Assembly: GCA_013820855.1 (NCBI GenBank)
Contig: JACDHV010000004.1
Span: forward strand, 1-40,854
Length of the DNA stretch: 40,854 nucleotides
Reading direction: 5' to 3'
Source: Gemmatimonadales bacterium
Lineage (GTDB): Bacteria > Gemmatimonadota > Gemmatimonadetes > Gemmatimonadales > GWC2-71-9
Positions 24,576 to 33,157 of this stretch are shown here, one piece after another. The notes under the pieces are model-generated. The model did no database searches. It was given only the letters and a program-made list of their open reading frames with translations, and was not told where the DNA came from. The position numbers and the translations under genes are program-made. Within the stretch, counting starts at the first letter, position 1. Each line of letters begins with the position of its first letter.

Positions 24576-26330
24576 ATGACCAAGCGGCGCATGTCGCTCC
24601 CCGACTACCGGCAGCGACTTCAGGTCGAGACCCCGGAGCACGTGATGCTCGACCTCGAGATCGCGGGGGTCGGCTCGCGCGCGCTGGCGGCGCTCATCGA
24701 CCTGCTCGTCCTGGTGGGCTCGGCGCTCGGGGTGTTCATCCTGCTCGTCGTCTTCGCGGGTTTCGGCGTCACCATCGGCTCGATCGGCGGTGCGCTCCTG
24801 CTGCTGCTCGGCTTCGCGGTCTGGACGGGATACTTCATCCTGTTCGAAGGGCTGTGGCGCGGGCAGACCCCCGGCAAGCGGCTGGTCGGTATTCGGGTGG
24901 TCAGCGATACGGGCAACGCGGTGAGCCTAGGCGCGGCCACGGCGCGCAATCTCCTGCGCGTCGCCGATTTCCTGCCCCCGCCCTACCTGATCGGCACCCT
25001 GCTGGTGGCCCTGCACCCCAGGGGCAAGCGGCTGGGCGACATGGTGGCGGGGACCGTGGTCGCGCGCGACCGGCCTTCCGAGCTGGTCGTATCCTCCCGG
25101 GCCCCGAGCCGGCCGGCACAGCCGCTCTCGCTGATTCCCGAGCTCACCGACGCGGAGTTCCGACTGCTGGCTCGATTCGAGACCCGGCAGGCGCAGCTCA
25201 CCCAGCCGGCCCGGGTCCGGCTCGCGGCCTCGATCGCGAGACAGCTGGCCGACCACCCGACCCCCGCGGGCGTCGGCGCCCTGGAGCACCTCCTGGAGCT
25301 GCACCGCCGGGAGCGCGAGCGGCGTGAGGGGACCGTCGCCTGGGGCGGCTCGGCGGCGGCCGCATCCTTCGCCGACCGGAAGCGGCCCCGCTGGGCCGAG
25401 TTCCAGCACCTTGCCGAGCGGGCGGCCCGCCACGGCCTCGACAGCTTCGCGTCCCACGAGCTGCCCGAATTCGCCGCCCGATACCGGGAGGTGGCCGCGG
25501 ATCTGGCACGGGCGCGCACCTACGGGGTGGACGAGGCCACCCTCAACCACCTCGAGCGCCTGGCGGCGGCCGGGCACAACGCCCTCTACCGGGACGAGCG
25601 AGGCACCTGGCGCCGGGTCTGGGAGGTGCTGGCCCGGGAGTGCCCCGCGGCCATCCGGCAGGCCCGCGGCTATATCGCCCTCGCATGTCTCGCCTTCGTG
25701 CTGCCCGCCGGAGCCGGCTACCTGCTTATGCGGGAGCAGCCGGCGCTGGCCATCGACCTCCTTCCGGAGGTCATCATCGAGCGCGCGGATGCCGGTGCCG
25801 AACGGATGGCGGCGGGCGGGCGGTACGTCGATGTCTCCCTCAGCGACCGCCCGCTCGTGGCGTCGAGCCTCATCACCAACAACGTCCGGGTGGCGATCGC
25901 CTGCTTCGCCGGGGGCATCTTTCTCGGAGTCGGCTCACTCGTGCTGCTGGGATTCAACGGCCTCATGATCGGCGCCACGGCCGGCCACTTCGCCAACCTG
26001 GGCTTGCTCCGCTACCTGCTCGAGTTCATTCTGGGGCACGGCCTGCTGGAGCTGTTCGCCATCTGGGTGGCGGGGGCGGCGGGGTTCCTGCTGGGGCGCT
26101 CGGTGGTGGCGCCGGGCGAGCTGAGCCGGAGCGACGCCCTCGTCCTGAGCGGGCGGACCGCGGTCCGCATGGTCGGGGGCGCGGCGGTCCTGCTGGTGGT
26201 GGCGGGGCTCATCGAGGGGTTCGTGTCCGCCGGGGGCGGCGACGTGACGTTCCGCGCCACCGCAAGCGTCGGGAGCCTGGCCTTCCTGGCGGCTTACCTG
26301 GCGAACGGCGGCGTCCGGGCGGCTCCCTGA
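24576..26330 (+). CDS. RDD domain-SpoIIM (stage II sporulation protein M-like) fusion membrane protein
   Basis: N-terminal RDD: LDLEIAGVGSRALAALIDLLVL...FILFEGLWRGQTPGKRLVGIRVV...RGKRLGDMVAGTVVARDR; C-terminal SpoIIM: ASSLITNNVRVAIACFAGGIFLGVGSLVLLGFNGLMIGATAGHFANLGL...EFILGHGLLELFAIWVAGAAGFLLG. Confidence 0.88.
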   Translation: MTKRRMSLPDYRQRLQVETPEHVMLDLEIAGVGSRALAALIDLLVLVGSALGVFILLVVFAGFGVTIGSIGGALLLLLGFAVWTGYFILFEGLWRGQTPGKRLVGIRVVSDTGNAVSLGAATARNLLRVADFLPPPYLIGTLLVALHPRGKRLGDMVAGTVVARDRPSELVVSSRAPSRPAQPLSLIPELTDAEFRLLARFETRQAQLTQPARVRLAASIARQLADHPTPAGVGALEHLLELHRRERERREGTVAWGGSAAAASFADRKRPRWAEFQHLAERAARHGLDSFASHELPEFAARYREVAADLARARTYGVDEATLNHLERLAAAGHNALYRDERGTWRRVWEVLARECPAAIRQARGYIALACLAFVLPAGAGYLLMREQPALAIDLLPEVIIERADAGAERMAAGGRYVDVSLSDRPLVASSLITNNVRVAIACFAGGIFLGVGSLVLLGFNGLMIGATAGHFANLGLLRYLLEFILGHGLLELFAIWVAGAAGFLLGRSVVAPGELSRSDALVLSGRTAVRMVGGAAVLLVVAGLIEGFVSAGGGDVTFRATASVGSLAFLAAYLANGGVRAAP

Positions 26331-26335
26331 GCCGC

Positions 26336-26518
26336 TCAGATGTCCCGGAGCACAGCCCGCATCCGGATGGCCAGTGCCTCGATCTCCCGGAGACTGGTCA
26401 AGGTCTCCGGATCGAACTGCGACTCGTTGAGCAACAGGAGCTGGATCTCGGCCAGGAGCGCCGACAGGGGATTGGAAAGATCGTGACGGAGCTTGCCCAG
26501 ACGGTCTGGTTCGGTCAT
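26336..26518 (-). CDS. Orphan HisKA/DHp-like mini-protein (60 aa)
   Basis: MTEPDRLGKLRHDLSNPLSALLAEIQLLLLNESQFDPETLTSLREIEALAIRMRAVLRDI; H-box-like LRHDLSNPLSALLAEIQLLL; no ATPase domain. Confidence 0.6.
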   Translation of the reverse strand: MTEPDRLGKLRHDLSNPLSALLAEIQLLLLNESQFDPETLTSLREIEALAIRMRAVLRDI

Positions 26519-26592
26519 GTCCGCTCCGACTCGGATTCACCTGCGGGGGTGAGCCAAAATCGTGCGTCTTCGAGACTTCTGCAAGCGGGCTC

Positions 26593-26621
26593 TTGACTGG
26601 GCCCCGGGACCGATCTAAGTT
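26593..26621 (+). promoter_or_regulatory. Possible sigma70-like promoter upstream of rho
   Basis: TTGACT-N17-TAAGTT; good -35, weak -10 (3/6). Confidence 0.25.
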
Positions 26622-26785
26622 GAATCGCTTCTTGGATTCGGCCGGACCACTCCCCGTCACAACCCGTACCGCCGTTCCGCCATCGGGCCGACATATACCC
26701 CAGGCCAACCTCGCCGGCATCTCTCGATTCCTTCGTCCATCACCCGCCCGACGCCGGCAGGGCTCGTCCGTTTGGAGTTTCGTCC

Positions 26786-28033
26786 GTGGATATCGCTGAA
26801 CTGAAGCAGAAGTCGGTCGCCGAGCTGCACACCCTCGCCGAGCAGCTGAACATCACCAACTACTCCGGGCTGCGGAAGCAGGATCTCATCTTCCGCATCG
26901 AGCAATCGCTGCTCGACTCCGATACCGTCATCCGGGGCGAGGGGGTGCTGGAAATCCTGCCCGAGGGGTACGGCTTCCTCCGAAGTCAGGACTGGAACTA
27001 CCTCTACGGCCCGGACGACATCTACGTCAGTCCCAGTCAGATCAAGCGATTCGACCTCCGCACCGGCGACACGGTCATGGGCCAGGTGCGCCCGCCCAAG
27101 GAGGGGGAGCGCTACCTCGCCCTGCTCAAGGTCGAGCAGGTCAACTTCGAGGAGCCGGAGAAGACCAAGCACCGGATCGCGTTCGACAACCTGCGGCCGC
27201 GGTATCCCGACTCCCGCATCAGGCTGGAGCGCAAGAACGGCGATCTCTCCATGCGGGTCGTGGACCTGCTCGCCCCGCTCGGCAAGGGCCAGCGGGCGCT
27301 GATCGTCGCGCCGCCGAAGGCGGGCAAGACGATCCTCATGCAGAAGCTCGCCAACGCCATCAGTGAGAACCACCCGGAGATCGTCCTCATCGTGCTGCTG
27401 ATCGACGAGCGGCCCGAGGAGGTCACCGACATGGAGGAGAACGTGAAGGCGGAGGTGATCTCCTCCACCTTCGACGAGCCGGCCGACCGCCACGTCCAGG
27501 TGGCCGACATGGTGATCGAGAAGTCCAAGCGCCTGGTGGAGCACGGGCGCGACGTCGTCATCCTGCTCGACTCGATCACCCGACTGGCGCGCGCGCACAA
27601 CGTAGTCGTGCCGCACTCGGGCAAGATTCTCTCAGGCGGCGTAGACGCCAACGCGCTGCAGAAGCCCAAGCGGTTCTTCGGCGCCGCCCGGAACATCGAC
27701 AAGGGCGGGAGCCTCAGCATCATCGCCACGGCCCTGGTGGACACCGGCAGCCGGATGGACGAGGTGATCTTCGAGGAGTTCAAGGGCACCGGCAACTCGG
27801 AGCTGGTGCTCGACCGCCGCCTGGCCGACCGCCGGATCTATCCCGCCATCGACATCCAGCGCACCTCGACCCGCAAGGAAGAGCTCCTGATGGACAAGGA
27901 CGAGCTCAACCGGGTGTACCTGCTCCGCAACTTCCTCGCGGACATGCCCCCGGTCGAGGCCCTCGAGTTCCTCCTCGAGCGGATGAAGCGCACCAAGAAC
28001 AACAAGGAGTTCTTCGCGACGATGGCGCAGTAG
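26786..28033 (+). CDS. rho: Transcription termination factor Rho
   Basis: [108 protein letters not shown] start. Confidence 0.98.
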   Translation: MDIAELKQKSVAELHTLAEQLNITNYSGLRKQDLIFRIEQSLLDSDTVIRGEGVLEILPEGYGFLRSQDWNYLYGPDDIYVSPSQIKRFDLRTGDTVMGQVRPPKEGERYLALLKVEQVNFEEPEKTKHRIAFDNLRPRYPDSRIRLERKNGDLSMRVVDLLAPLGKGQRALIVAPPKAGKTILMQKLANAISENHPEIVLIVLLIDERPEEVTDMEENVKAEVISSTFDEPADRHVQVADMVIEKSKRLVEHGRDVVILLDSITRLARAHNVVVPHSGKILSGGVDANALQKPKRFFGAARNIDKGGSLSIIATALVDTGSRMDEVIFEEFKGTGNSELVLDRRLADRRIYPAIDIQRTSTRKEELLMDKDELNRVYLLRNFLADMPPVEALEFLLERMKRTKNNKEFFATMAQ

Positions 28034-28056
28034 AAGCTTCACGCTTTATTCCTCCC

Positions 28057-28500
28057 ATGTCGCTTCCCGACAAGGGTCGGCTGTTGGCGGTTGACTGGGG
28101 CGAGGTCCGGATCGGCCTGGCGCTCAGCGACGAGACCCAGACGCTGGCCACCCCGCTGGAGACGCTGGTGCGCCGCCGAGGCAAGCGCTTTCCCATGACG
28201 CGATTTCTCGAGCTGGTCGCGGGGCATCGGCCGTCTGGAGTGGTGGTCGGCCTTCCGCTCACCGGCGAGGGCCATGAACTCGAGAGCGCCCGCGCCGCCC
28301 GCGAAATGGCCGACGGTCTGGCCGCCCGCAGCGGCCTTCCGGTCGAGTTCTGGGACGAGCGCATGAGCACCGCGAGAGCGCTGGCCACCATCCGGGAGCA
28401 GGGGGGCAGCACCCGGGGCCGGAAGGCTGACGTGGACGCGCTGGCGGCGGCGGTGCTGCTGCAGCACTTCCTGGATGCGAGACGGGCGCGTGCCCGGTAG
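28057..28500 (+). CDS. ruvX: Putative pre-16S rRNA nuclease / Holliday junction resolvase-like YqgF
   Basis: LLAVDWGEVRIGLALSDETQTLATPLETL...VVGLPLTGEG...LPVEFWDERMSTARAL...VDALAAAVLLQHFLD. Confidence 0.93.
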   Translation: MSLPDKGRLLAVDWGEVRIGLALSDETQTLATPLETLVRRRGKRFPMTRFLELVAGHRPSGVVVGLPLTGEGHELESARAAREMADGLAARSGLPVEFWDERMSTARALATIREQGGSTRGRKADVDALAAAVLLQHFLDARRARAR

Positions 28501-29476
28501 CGCGCACCGGCGGGCCGGCGCCCGGTCGCTCGCCCTCGCCCTGACGCTCACGGCCTGCGGCACCACCGCCTCCCCCGAGCGCGTCACGCTTCCGCCCGGC
28601 GCGTCGTTCGCCGCCGTGACCGACACGCTCGCCGCCCATGGCATCATCGGCAGCCGGTTCTGGTTCACGCTGCTGGCCCGGGCGCGGGGCGCCGATCGCT
28701 CGGTGCGGGCCGGCATCTATGAGTTCGCCCCCGGCCTTTCGCCCTGGAAGGTGCTGGACATCCTCGAGGCGGGCGACGAGGTCGCCACCCGCTTCACCGT
28801 GCCCGAGGGCCTCACCATTCCCGAGGTGGCGGCGCTGGCGGAGCAGAAGTTGGGCATGCCCGCCGACTCGGTGGAGGCCGCCGCCCGCGACAGCGTCGCC
28901 GCCACCGAGACCCTGGGCTTTCCGGTCCGCTCGTTCGAAGGGTTCCTTCGGCCGGAGACGTACTCGCTACGGCTGGGAACGAAGGCGCCGGAGCTGGTCC
29001 GGGTCATGGCCGAGGGATTCAAGTCGGCGTGGAAGCCCGCGTGGGACCCGCGTCTCGAGTCGCTCGGCTGGACCAAGGCGCAACTGGTCACCTTCGCCTC
29101 GATCGTCGAAGGCGAGGCGCGCGTCGACGACGAGCGCGAGACCATCGCCGGCGTCTACCACAACCGGCTCCGCATCGGGATGGCTCTCCAGGCCGACCCG
29201 ACGGTGCAGTACGCGATCTTCCTGGCCACCGGGAAGCGGAAGCCGCGGCTCTTCACGAAGGACTATCAGTTCCCCTCGCCGTACAACACCTACCTGAACC
29301 CGGGCCTTCCTCCGGGCCCCGTCAATTCACCGGGCCTCAGGAGCATCGAGGCGTCGCTGTATCCCGCCAAGGTGCCGTACCTGTACTTCGTGGCGGGGCC
29401 CGACGGACGGCATGTGTTCTCCAGGACCTACGACGAGCACCTGCGGGCCATCGCGAGGGTGAGGCAGCGCCGGTAG
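28475..29476 (+). CDS. mltG: Endolytic murein transglycosylase MltG
   Basis: VPEGLTIPEVAALAEQ...FEGFLRPETYSL...FASIVEGEARVDDERETIAGVYHNRLRIGMALQADPTVQYAI...YNTYLNPGLPPGPVNSPGLRSIEASLYPAKVPYLYFVAGPDGRHVFSRTYDEH. Confidence 0.96.
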   Translation: MRDGRVPGSAHRRAGARSLALALTLTACGTTASPERVTLPPGASFAAVTDTLAAHGIIGSRFWFTLLARARGADRSVRAGIYEFAPGLSPWKVLDILEAGDEVATRFTVPEGLTIPEVAALAEQKLGMPADSVEAAARDSVAATETLGFPVRSFEGFLRPETYSLRLGTKAPELVRVMAEGFKSAWKPAWDPRLESLGWTKAQLVTFASIVEGEARVDDERETIAGVYHNRLRIGMALQADPTVQYAIFLATGKRKPRLFTKDYQFPSPYNTYLNPGLPPGPVNSPGLRSIEASLYPAKVPYLYFVAGPDGRHVFSRTYDEHLRAIARVRQRR

Positions 29477-29498
29477 ACCGAGCCCGGCGGCGCCGCCC

Positions 29499-30125
29499 TC
29501 AGACCGCGCGCCACCGCTCGGCGTACCGGCGCGTCGCCTGCTCCACCTCGCGCTCTCCCAGAATACCGGACACCACCGCCACGCCGGCCCCGCCGGCCGC
29601 GAGCACCTGCCGCAGGTCGTCGGGCCGCACCCCTCCGATGGCGATGCACGGCGTACCCGCGGCGACGTCCACAAGTTGCCGGAATCCCTCCGGCCCGAGC
29701 GCCTCCCCGGCGTCCGCCTTCGTTCCGCTCGCGCGCCAGGGCCCGACCCCCCAGTAATCCGCCTCGCGCGCCGCGCCGGCCTCGCTCACGCTTCCGGCCG
29801 AGGCGCCGATGACGAACCCGGGTGGGGCGATCCGGCGCGCCAGGGTGACCGGGAGGTCGTCCGGTCCGAGGTGCACGCCGGCGGCGCCGGCCGCGAGGGC
29901 GACGTCGGGCCGATCGTTCACCAGCACGGGAATCCGGAGCGCGGCGACCAGCACGCGGGCACGCTCGACCTGCTCGCGGGGCGTGGCCCGCTTGAGCCGG
30001 AGCTGGACCGAGGTCGCTCCCCCGCGCTCGGCCGCCAGGGCCAGGGCCACGAGATCGCGGCCCTCGACCAGACGGTCGTCGGTGACGAGCATCAGCCGAA
30101 CCAGAGCCGCTACATTATCTGCCAT
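29499..30125 (-). CDS. thiE: Thiamine phosphate synthase
   Basis: LMLVTDDRLVEGRDLVALALAAERGGATSVQLRLK...VLVNDRPDVALAAGAAGVHLGPDDLPVTLARRI...IGASAGSVSEA...DYWGVGPWRASGTKADAGEALG...CIAIGGV. Start ATG 30125 (alternative ATG about 33 nt inside). Confidence 0.92.
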   Translation of the reverse strand: MADNVAALVRLMLVTDDRLVEGRDLVALALAAERGGATSVQLRLKRATPREQVERARVLVAALRIPVLVNDRPDVALAAGAAGVHLGPDDLPVTLARRIAPPGFVIGASAGSVSEAGAAREADYWGVGPWRASGTKADAGEALGPEGFRQLVDVAAGTPCIAIGGVRPDDLRQVLAAGGAGVAVVSGILGEREVEQATRRYAERWRAV

Positions 30126-30498
30126 GACGCCTCCCGCCCCCCGTCTGCACGGTATCCGTGGCGCCACCACCGTCGAGCGGAACGACGCCGTCGAGATTCT
30201 GGCCGCCACCGACGAGCTGCTGCGGACCGTGATCGAGACCAACGAGCTCCAGCCCGACGACATCGTGAGTGCGCTGTTCACCGTCACCCGAGACCTCGAC
30301 GCGGCATTCCCCGCCCGGGCGGCCGAGGACTTCGGGTGGAACATCGTGGCGTTGCTGCACGCCACGGAGATTCCGGTGCCCGACTCTCTGCCTCGCTGTA
30401 TCCGGCTACTGGTGCACGCCTACACCGGCCGCAGCCGCGGCGAAATCAAGCATTGCTATCTCCGGGGGGCCACGGCCCTCCGCCCCGACCGGGCGTGA
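30124..30498 (+). CDS. aroH: Chorismate mutase, AroH class
   Basis: MTPPAPRLHGIRGATTVERNDAVEILAATDELLRTVIETNELQPDDIVSALFTVTRDLDAAFPARAAEDFGW...PRCIRLLVHAYTGRSRGEIKHCYLRGATALRPD. Confidence 0.95.
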   Translation: MTPPAPRLHGIRGATTVERNDAVEILAATDELLRTVIETNELQPDDIVSALFTVTRDLDAAFPARAAEDFGWNIVALLHATEIPVPDSLPRCIRLLVHAYTGRSRGEIKHCYLRGATALRPDRA

Positions 30499-31649
30499 GC
30501 CATGCCCGCGTGACGGCGCGCGGCGCCGAACGCTGGGTGCGCGGACATCCCTGGATCTACCGGAGCGACGTCGAGCGCCACCCTGCCGAGCCGGGCCTGG
30601 TCCAGGTTCAGGATCCACGCGGCCGCTTCATCGGCCAGGGACTGCTCTCCCCCACCTCCGAGATCCGCCTTCGCCTTCTGGAGCGCACCGACCGCCCGGT
30701 GGACGCCGCCTGGTGGCGTGCGCGCCTCGAAACCGCCGCGTCGCGCCGAGCGGGCATCGACGCCACCGCCTGCCGGCTGGTGCACGGAGAAGGCGACGGG
30801 CTGCCGTCCCTGGTGGTGGATCGCTACGATCGCTGGATCGTGGCTCAGCTCCTTTCCGCCGGTTTGGAGACGATGAGGCAGCCGATCCTCGACGCGATCG
30901 TCTCCCTGTTCGACCCCGCGGGCATCCTGCTCCGGCACGACGTGCCCGCCCGGCGCCGCGAAGGGCTCCCGACCGACATCGAGCAGGTGCTCGGTGCGGT
31001 GCCGCGGGAGATCGAGGTGCGCGAAGGCCGCATACGCTACCTCGCCGCGCCGTGGGACGGACAGAAGACCGGCGCCTTTCTCGACCAACGACCGAACCGC
31101 CTCCTGGCCGGCGAGGTCGTCCGGCCGGGCGCGCGCGCGCTCGACTGCTTCACCTATCACGGCTCGTTCGCCCTGCACCTGGCGGCCCGGGCGGCGAGCG
31201 TGGTGGCGCTCGACTCCAGCGCGGAAGCCCTTCAGCGCGCCGGAACGAACGCGGCGCTGAACGGCTTCACCAACCTCGAGCTCCGCGAGACCGACGTCTT
31301 CGAGGCGGTCCGCGCGATGGCGCGGGCTCGTGAGCGGTTCGACGTGATCGTGCTCGACCCGCCCGCGTTCGCCAAGTCCCGCGCCACCGTCCCCGACGCG
31401 ATCCGCGGATATCGGGAGATCAACCTGCGCGCCATGCGCTGCCTCGCGCCCGGCGGCACGCTGCTCACCGCGTCCTGCTCGTTTCATGTCCGGCTGCCCG
31501 AGTTCCTCGCCATGCTCGCTGAGGCCGCGGGAGACAGCGGACGCCGCATCCGCCTCGCTCGCGTGCTGGGTCAAGGCGAGGACCATCCCGAAGTGCTCAC
31601 CATCCCCGAAACGGGGTACCTCAAGGGAGCGCTGCTGGAGGCGGAATAG
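30495..31649 (+). CDS. Class I SAM-dependent rRNA methyltransferase (RlmI/RlmK-like, PUA plus methyltransferase)
   Basis: WVRGHPWIYRSDVE...GRFIGQGLLSPTSEIRLRLL; WDGQKTGAFLDQRPNR; ALDCFTYHGSFALHLA; FDVIVLDPPAFAKSR; GTG start in GTGA overlap with aroH. Confidence 0.9.
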   Translation: MSHARVTARGAERWVRGHPWIYRSDVERHPAEPGLVQVQDPRGRFIGQGLLSPTSEIRLRLLERTDRPVDAAWWRARLETAASRRAGIDATACRLVHGEGDGLPSLVVDRYDRWIVAQLLSAGLETMRQPILDAIVSLFDPAGILLRHDVPARRREGLPTDIEQVLGAVPREIEVREGRIRYLAAPWDGQKTGAFLDQRPNRLLAGEVVRPGARALDCFTYHGSFALHLAARAASVVALDSSAEALQRAGTNAALNGFTNLELRETDVFEAVRAMARARERFDVIVLDPPAFAKSRATVPDAIRGYREINLRAMRCLAPGGTLLTASCSFHVRLPEFLAMLAEAAGDSGRRIRLARVLGQGEDHPEVLTIPETGYLKGALLEAE

Positions 31650-31815
31650 GTCGGCGACTTGACCCGACTCGCCCGATGTACGAATTTGCACCATTGTCCA
31701 TTGCGGCGGCTTTCGTGGAGCCGTCGTCCGTCCGGAGCCCATTCCATACAGCGCACGCGGTGAATCTCGTCACCGGCCGCCCGGTCGCGCGCGGCCTCCT
31801 GCCGATCAAGGTGCC

Positions 31816-32697
31816 ATGCTGAGCGCCACCGAGACGCGCGGTGCTCAGCGCCGGCGGCGCTCGCCCTATTCCGACAAGCAGCACTATCACGAGTACATCC
31901 TTCAGCGCATCGAAGGCTTCAAGAACTCGATCGGCCGCGACGAACTGATGCGGCTGGGCGACGAGGCCGCCTCGGAGCTCCAGGCGACGGCCGAAGGGCA
32001 GTTTGTCCTCACCGAAGTGCTCATGCTCGAGACCGTGGACCGGCTCATCATGAAGCGACTCGCGCTCAGACCCTACCGCCGCTGGCGCGAGCAGTTCCGC
32101 CGGCTTCGCGAGGCGCAGCGCACGCCGGTGCACTGGGGACTCGACGGTGGCTGCGCGCTGGCCCGCCTGCTGCCCCGCGTCGAGGCGCACGACACCGCGC
32201 TCGTGATCGGAGCCGGAGCGGAGCCGGCCACCTACCTCCTCGCCGCCCACGACGCCGCGGTCACCTTCGTGGCCTGCGACGTCGGGTGCGTCGAGCGGGT
32301 CGAGTCGCGCATGGCCGCGGAGGCGCTGGCCAGCTTGTTCGAGGGCTTCGTCGCACCGCTGGGCGCCGCCCTGCCCGCCTTCCTCGAGGCGCTCGACGGC
32401 GTGGACATCGTCGTGCTCGATCCCAGCACGTTGGCCGGGTTCAAGCCGGCCACCCGCGCGGCCCTGCTCGCCGACCTGCAGCGCCGGAGCCGGCCGGGTG
32501 GAGCGCACGTCGTGCTCGGCGGCCACCGCGCACTGTCGGCGGATGCGATCCGCGCGCTGTACGATGGCTGGAGGGTCGAGGAGGAGCCGCTCCGCCGCAA
32601 GCGGTCGCCCGGCATCCGGCGCCCCGACGGCCTCCTGCTCATCAAGTCCTCGTGTCCACCGGACGCGGCGGCTTCCCCGTTGGCCGCGTCCATCTGA
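31816..32697 (+). CDS. Hypothetical protein with Rossmann/SAM-methyltransferase-like C-terminal half
   Basis: 293 aa; DTALVIGAGAEPATYLLAAHDAAVTFVACDV (motif I-like) and DIVVLDPSTLAGFKPATRAALLADLQRRSRPGGAHVVL. Confidence 0.65.
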   Translation: MLSATETRGAQRRRRSPYSDKQHYHEYILQRIEGFKNSIGRDELMRLGDEAASELQATAEGQFVLTEVLMLETVDRLIMKRLALRPYRRWREQFRRLREAQRTPVHWGLDGGCALARLLPRVEAHDTALVIGAGAEPATYLLAAHDAAVTFVACDVGCVERVESRMAAEALASLFEGFVAPLGAALPAFLEALDGVDIVVLDPSTLAGFKPATRAALLADLQRRSRPGGAHVVLGGHRALSADAIRALYDGWRVEEEPLRRKRSPGIRRPDGLLLIKSSCPPDAAASPLAASI

Positions 32698-32832
32698 CAC
32701 TTTGCCGGACCCGGTGTCGACGTTCAAGTCGTGGCGTTAGAAAGGGTTATCAGGAAGCACCGCAGGGGCATGAGGGGTGCCTTCCTCGCCGGGAGATGCA
32801 GTCGTAATTCTCTCGTCAGCGAGGACCGTCCC

Positions 32833-33000
32833 GTGACCACCCTTCCCGCCGCCATTCCATCGACGCCGCTCGGCATCGTGATCAAGAACGGTGGCCCCGC
32901 CCCCAAGCCGGTGCGATTCTGGGCCTACATGTGGGCCGCGGATGAAGAGAGCGCCGCCGAGCACTGGCATCAGCGGGTGCCCACGGAACACGCCGCCTAA
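32833..33000 (+). CDS. Small hypothetical protein (55 aa)
   Basis: GTG start; MTTLPAAIPSTPLGIVIKNGGPAPKPVRFWAYMWAADEESAAEHWHQRVPTEHAA; followed by a terminator-like hairpin. Confidence 0.45.
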   Translation: MTTLPAAIPSTPLGIVIKNGGPAPKPVRFWAYMWAADEESAAEHWHQRVPTEHAA

Positions 33001-33041
33001 CAGCACCGAGAGGCCGAGGTTCCGCGCCCACGGTCATCCCG

Positions 33042-33070
33042 CACCCCCGAAGCCACGTCGGGGGGTGTTT
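33042..33070 (+). terminator. Intrinsic terminator-like hairpin
   Basis: CACCCCCGA-AGCCACG-TCGGGGGGTG (one bulged G) followed by TTT; lies between the 55-aa ORF and the FDH gene. Confidence 0.6.
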
Positions 33071-33157
33071 CGCGTTCGCCCGAGGACCTTGCTCCTCCCA
33101 TCTCTCGGGTCTAAACTCACTTAGATCACTTCCCTCCCCGCCCGATATCGGTGTGCA

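Noticed and set aside
31659-31687. TTGACC-N17-GAATTT promoter-like sequence after the RlmI-like gene
   Set aside because: Poor -10 element; insufficient on its own.
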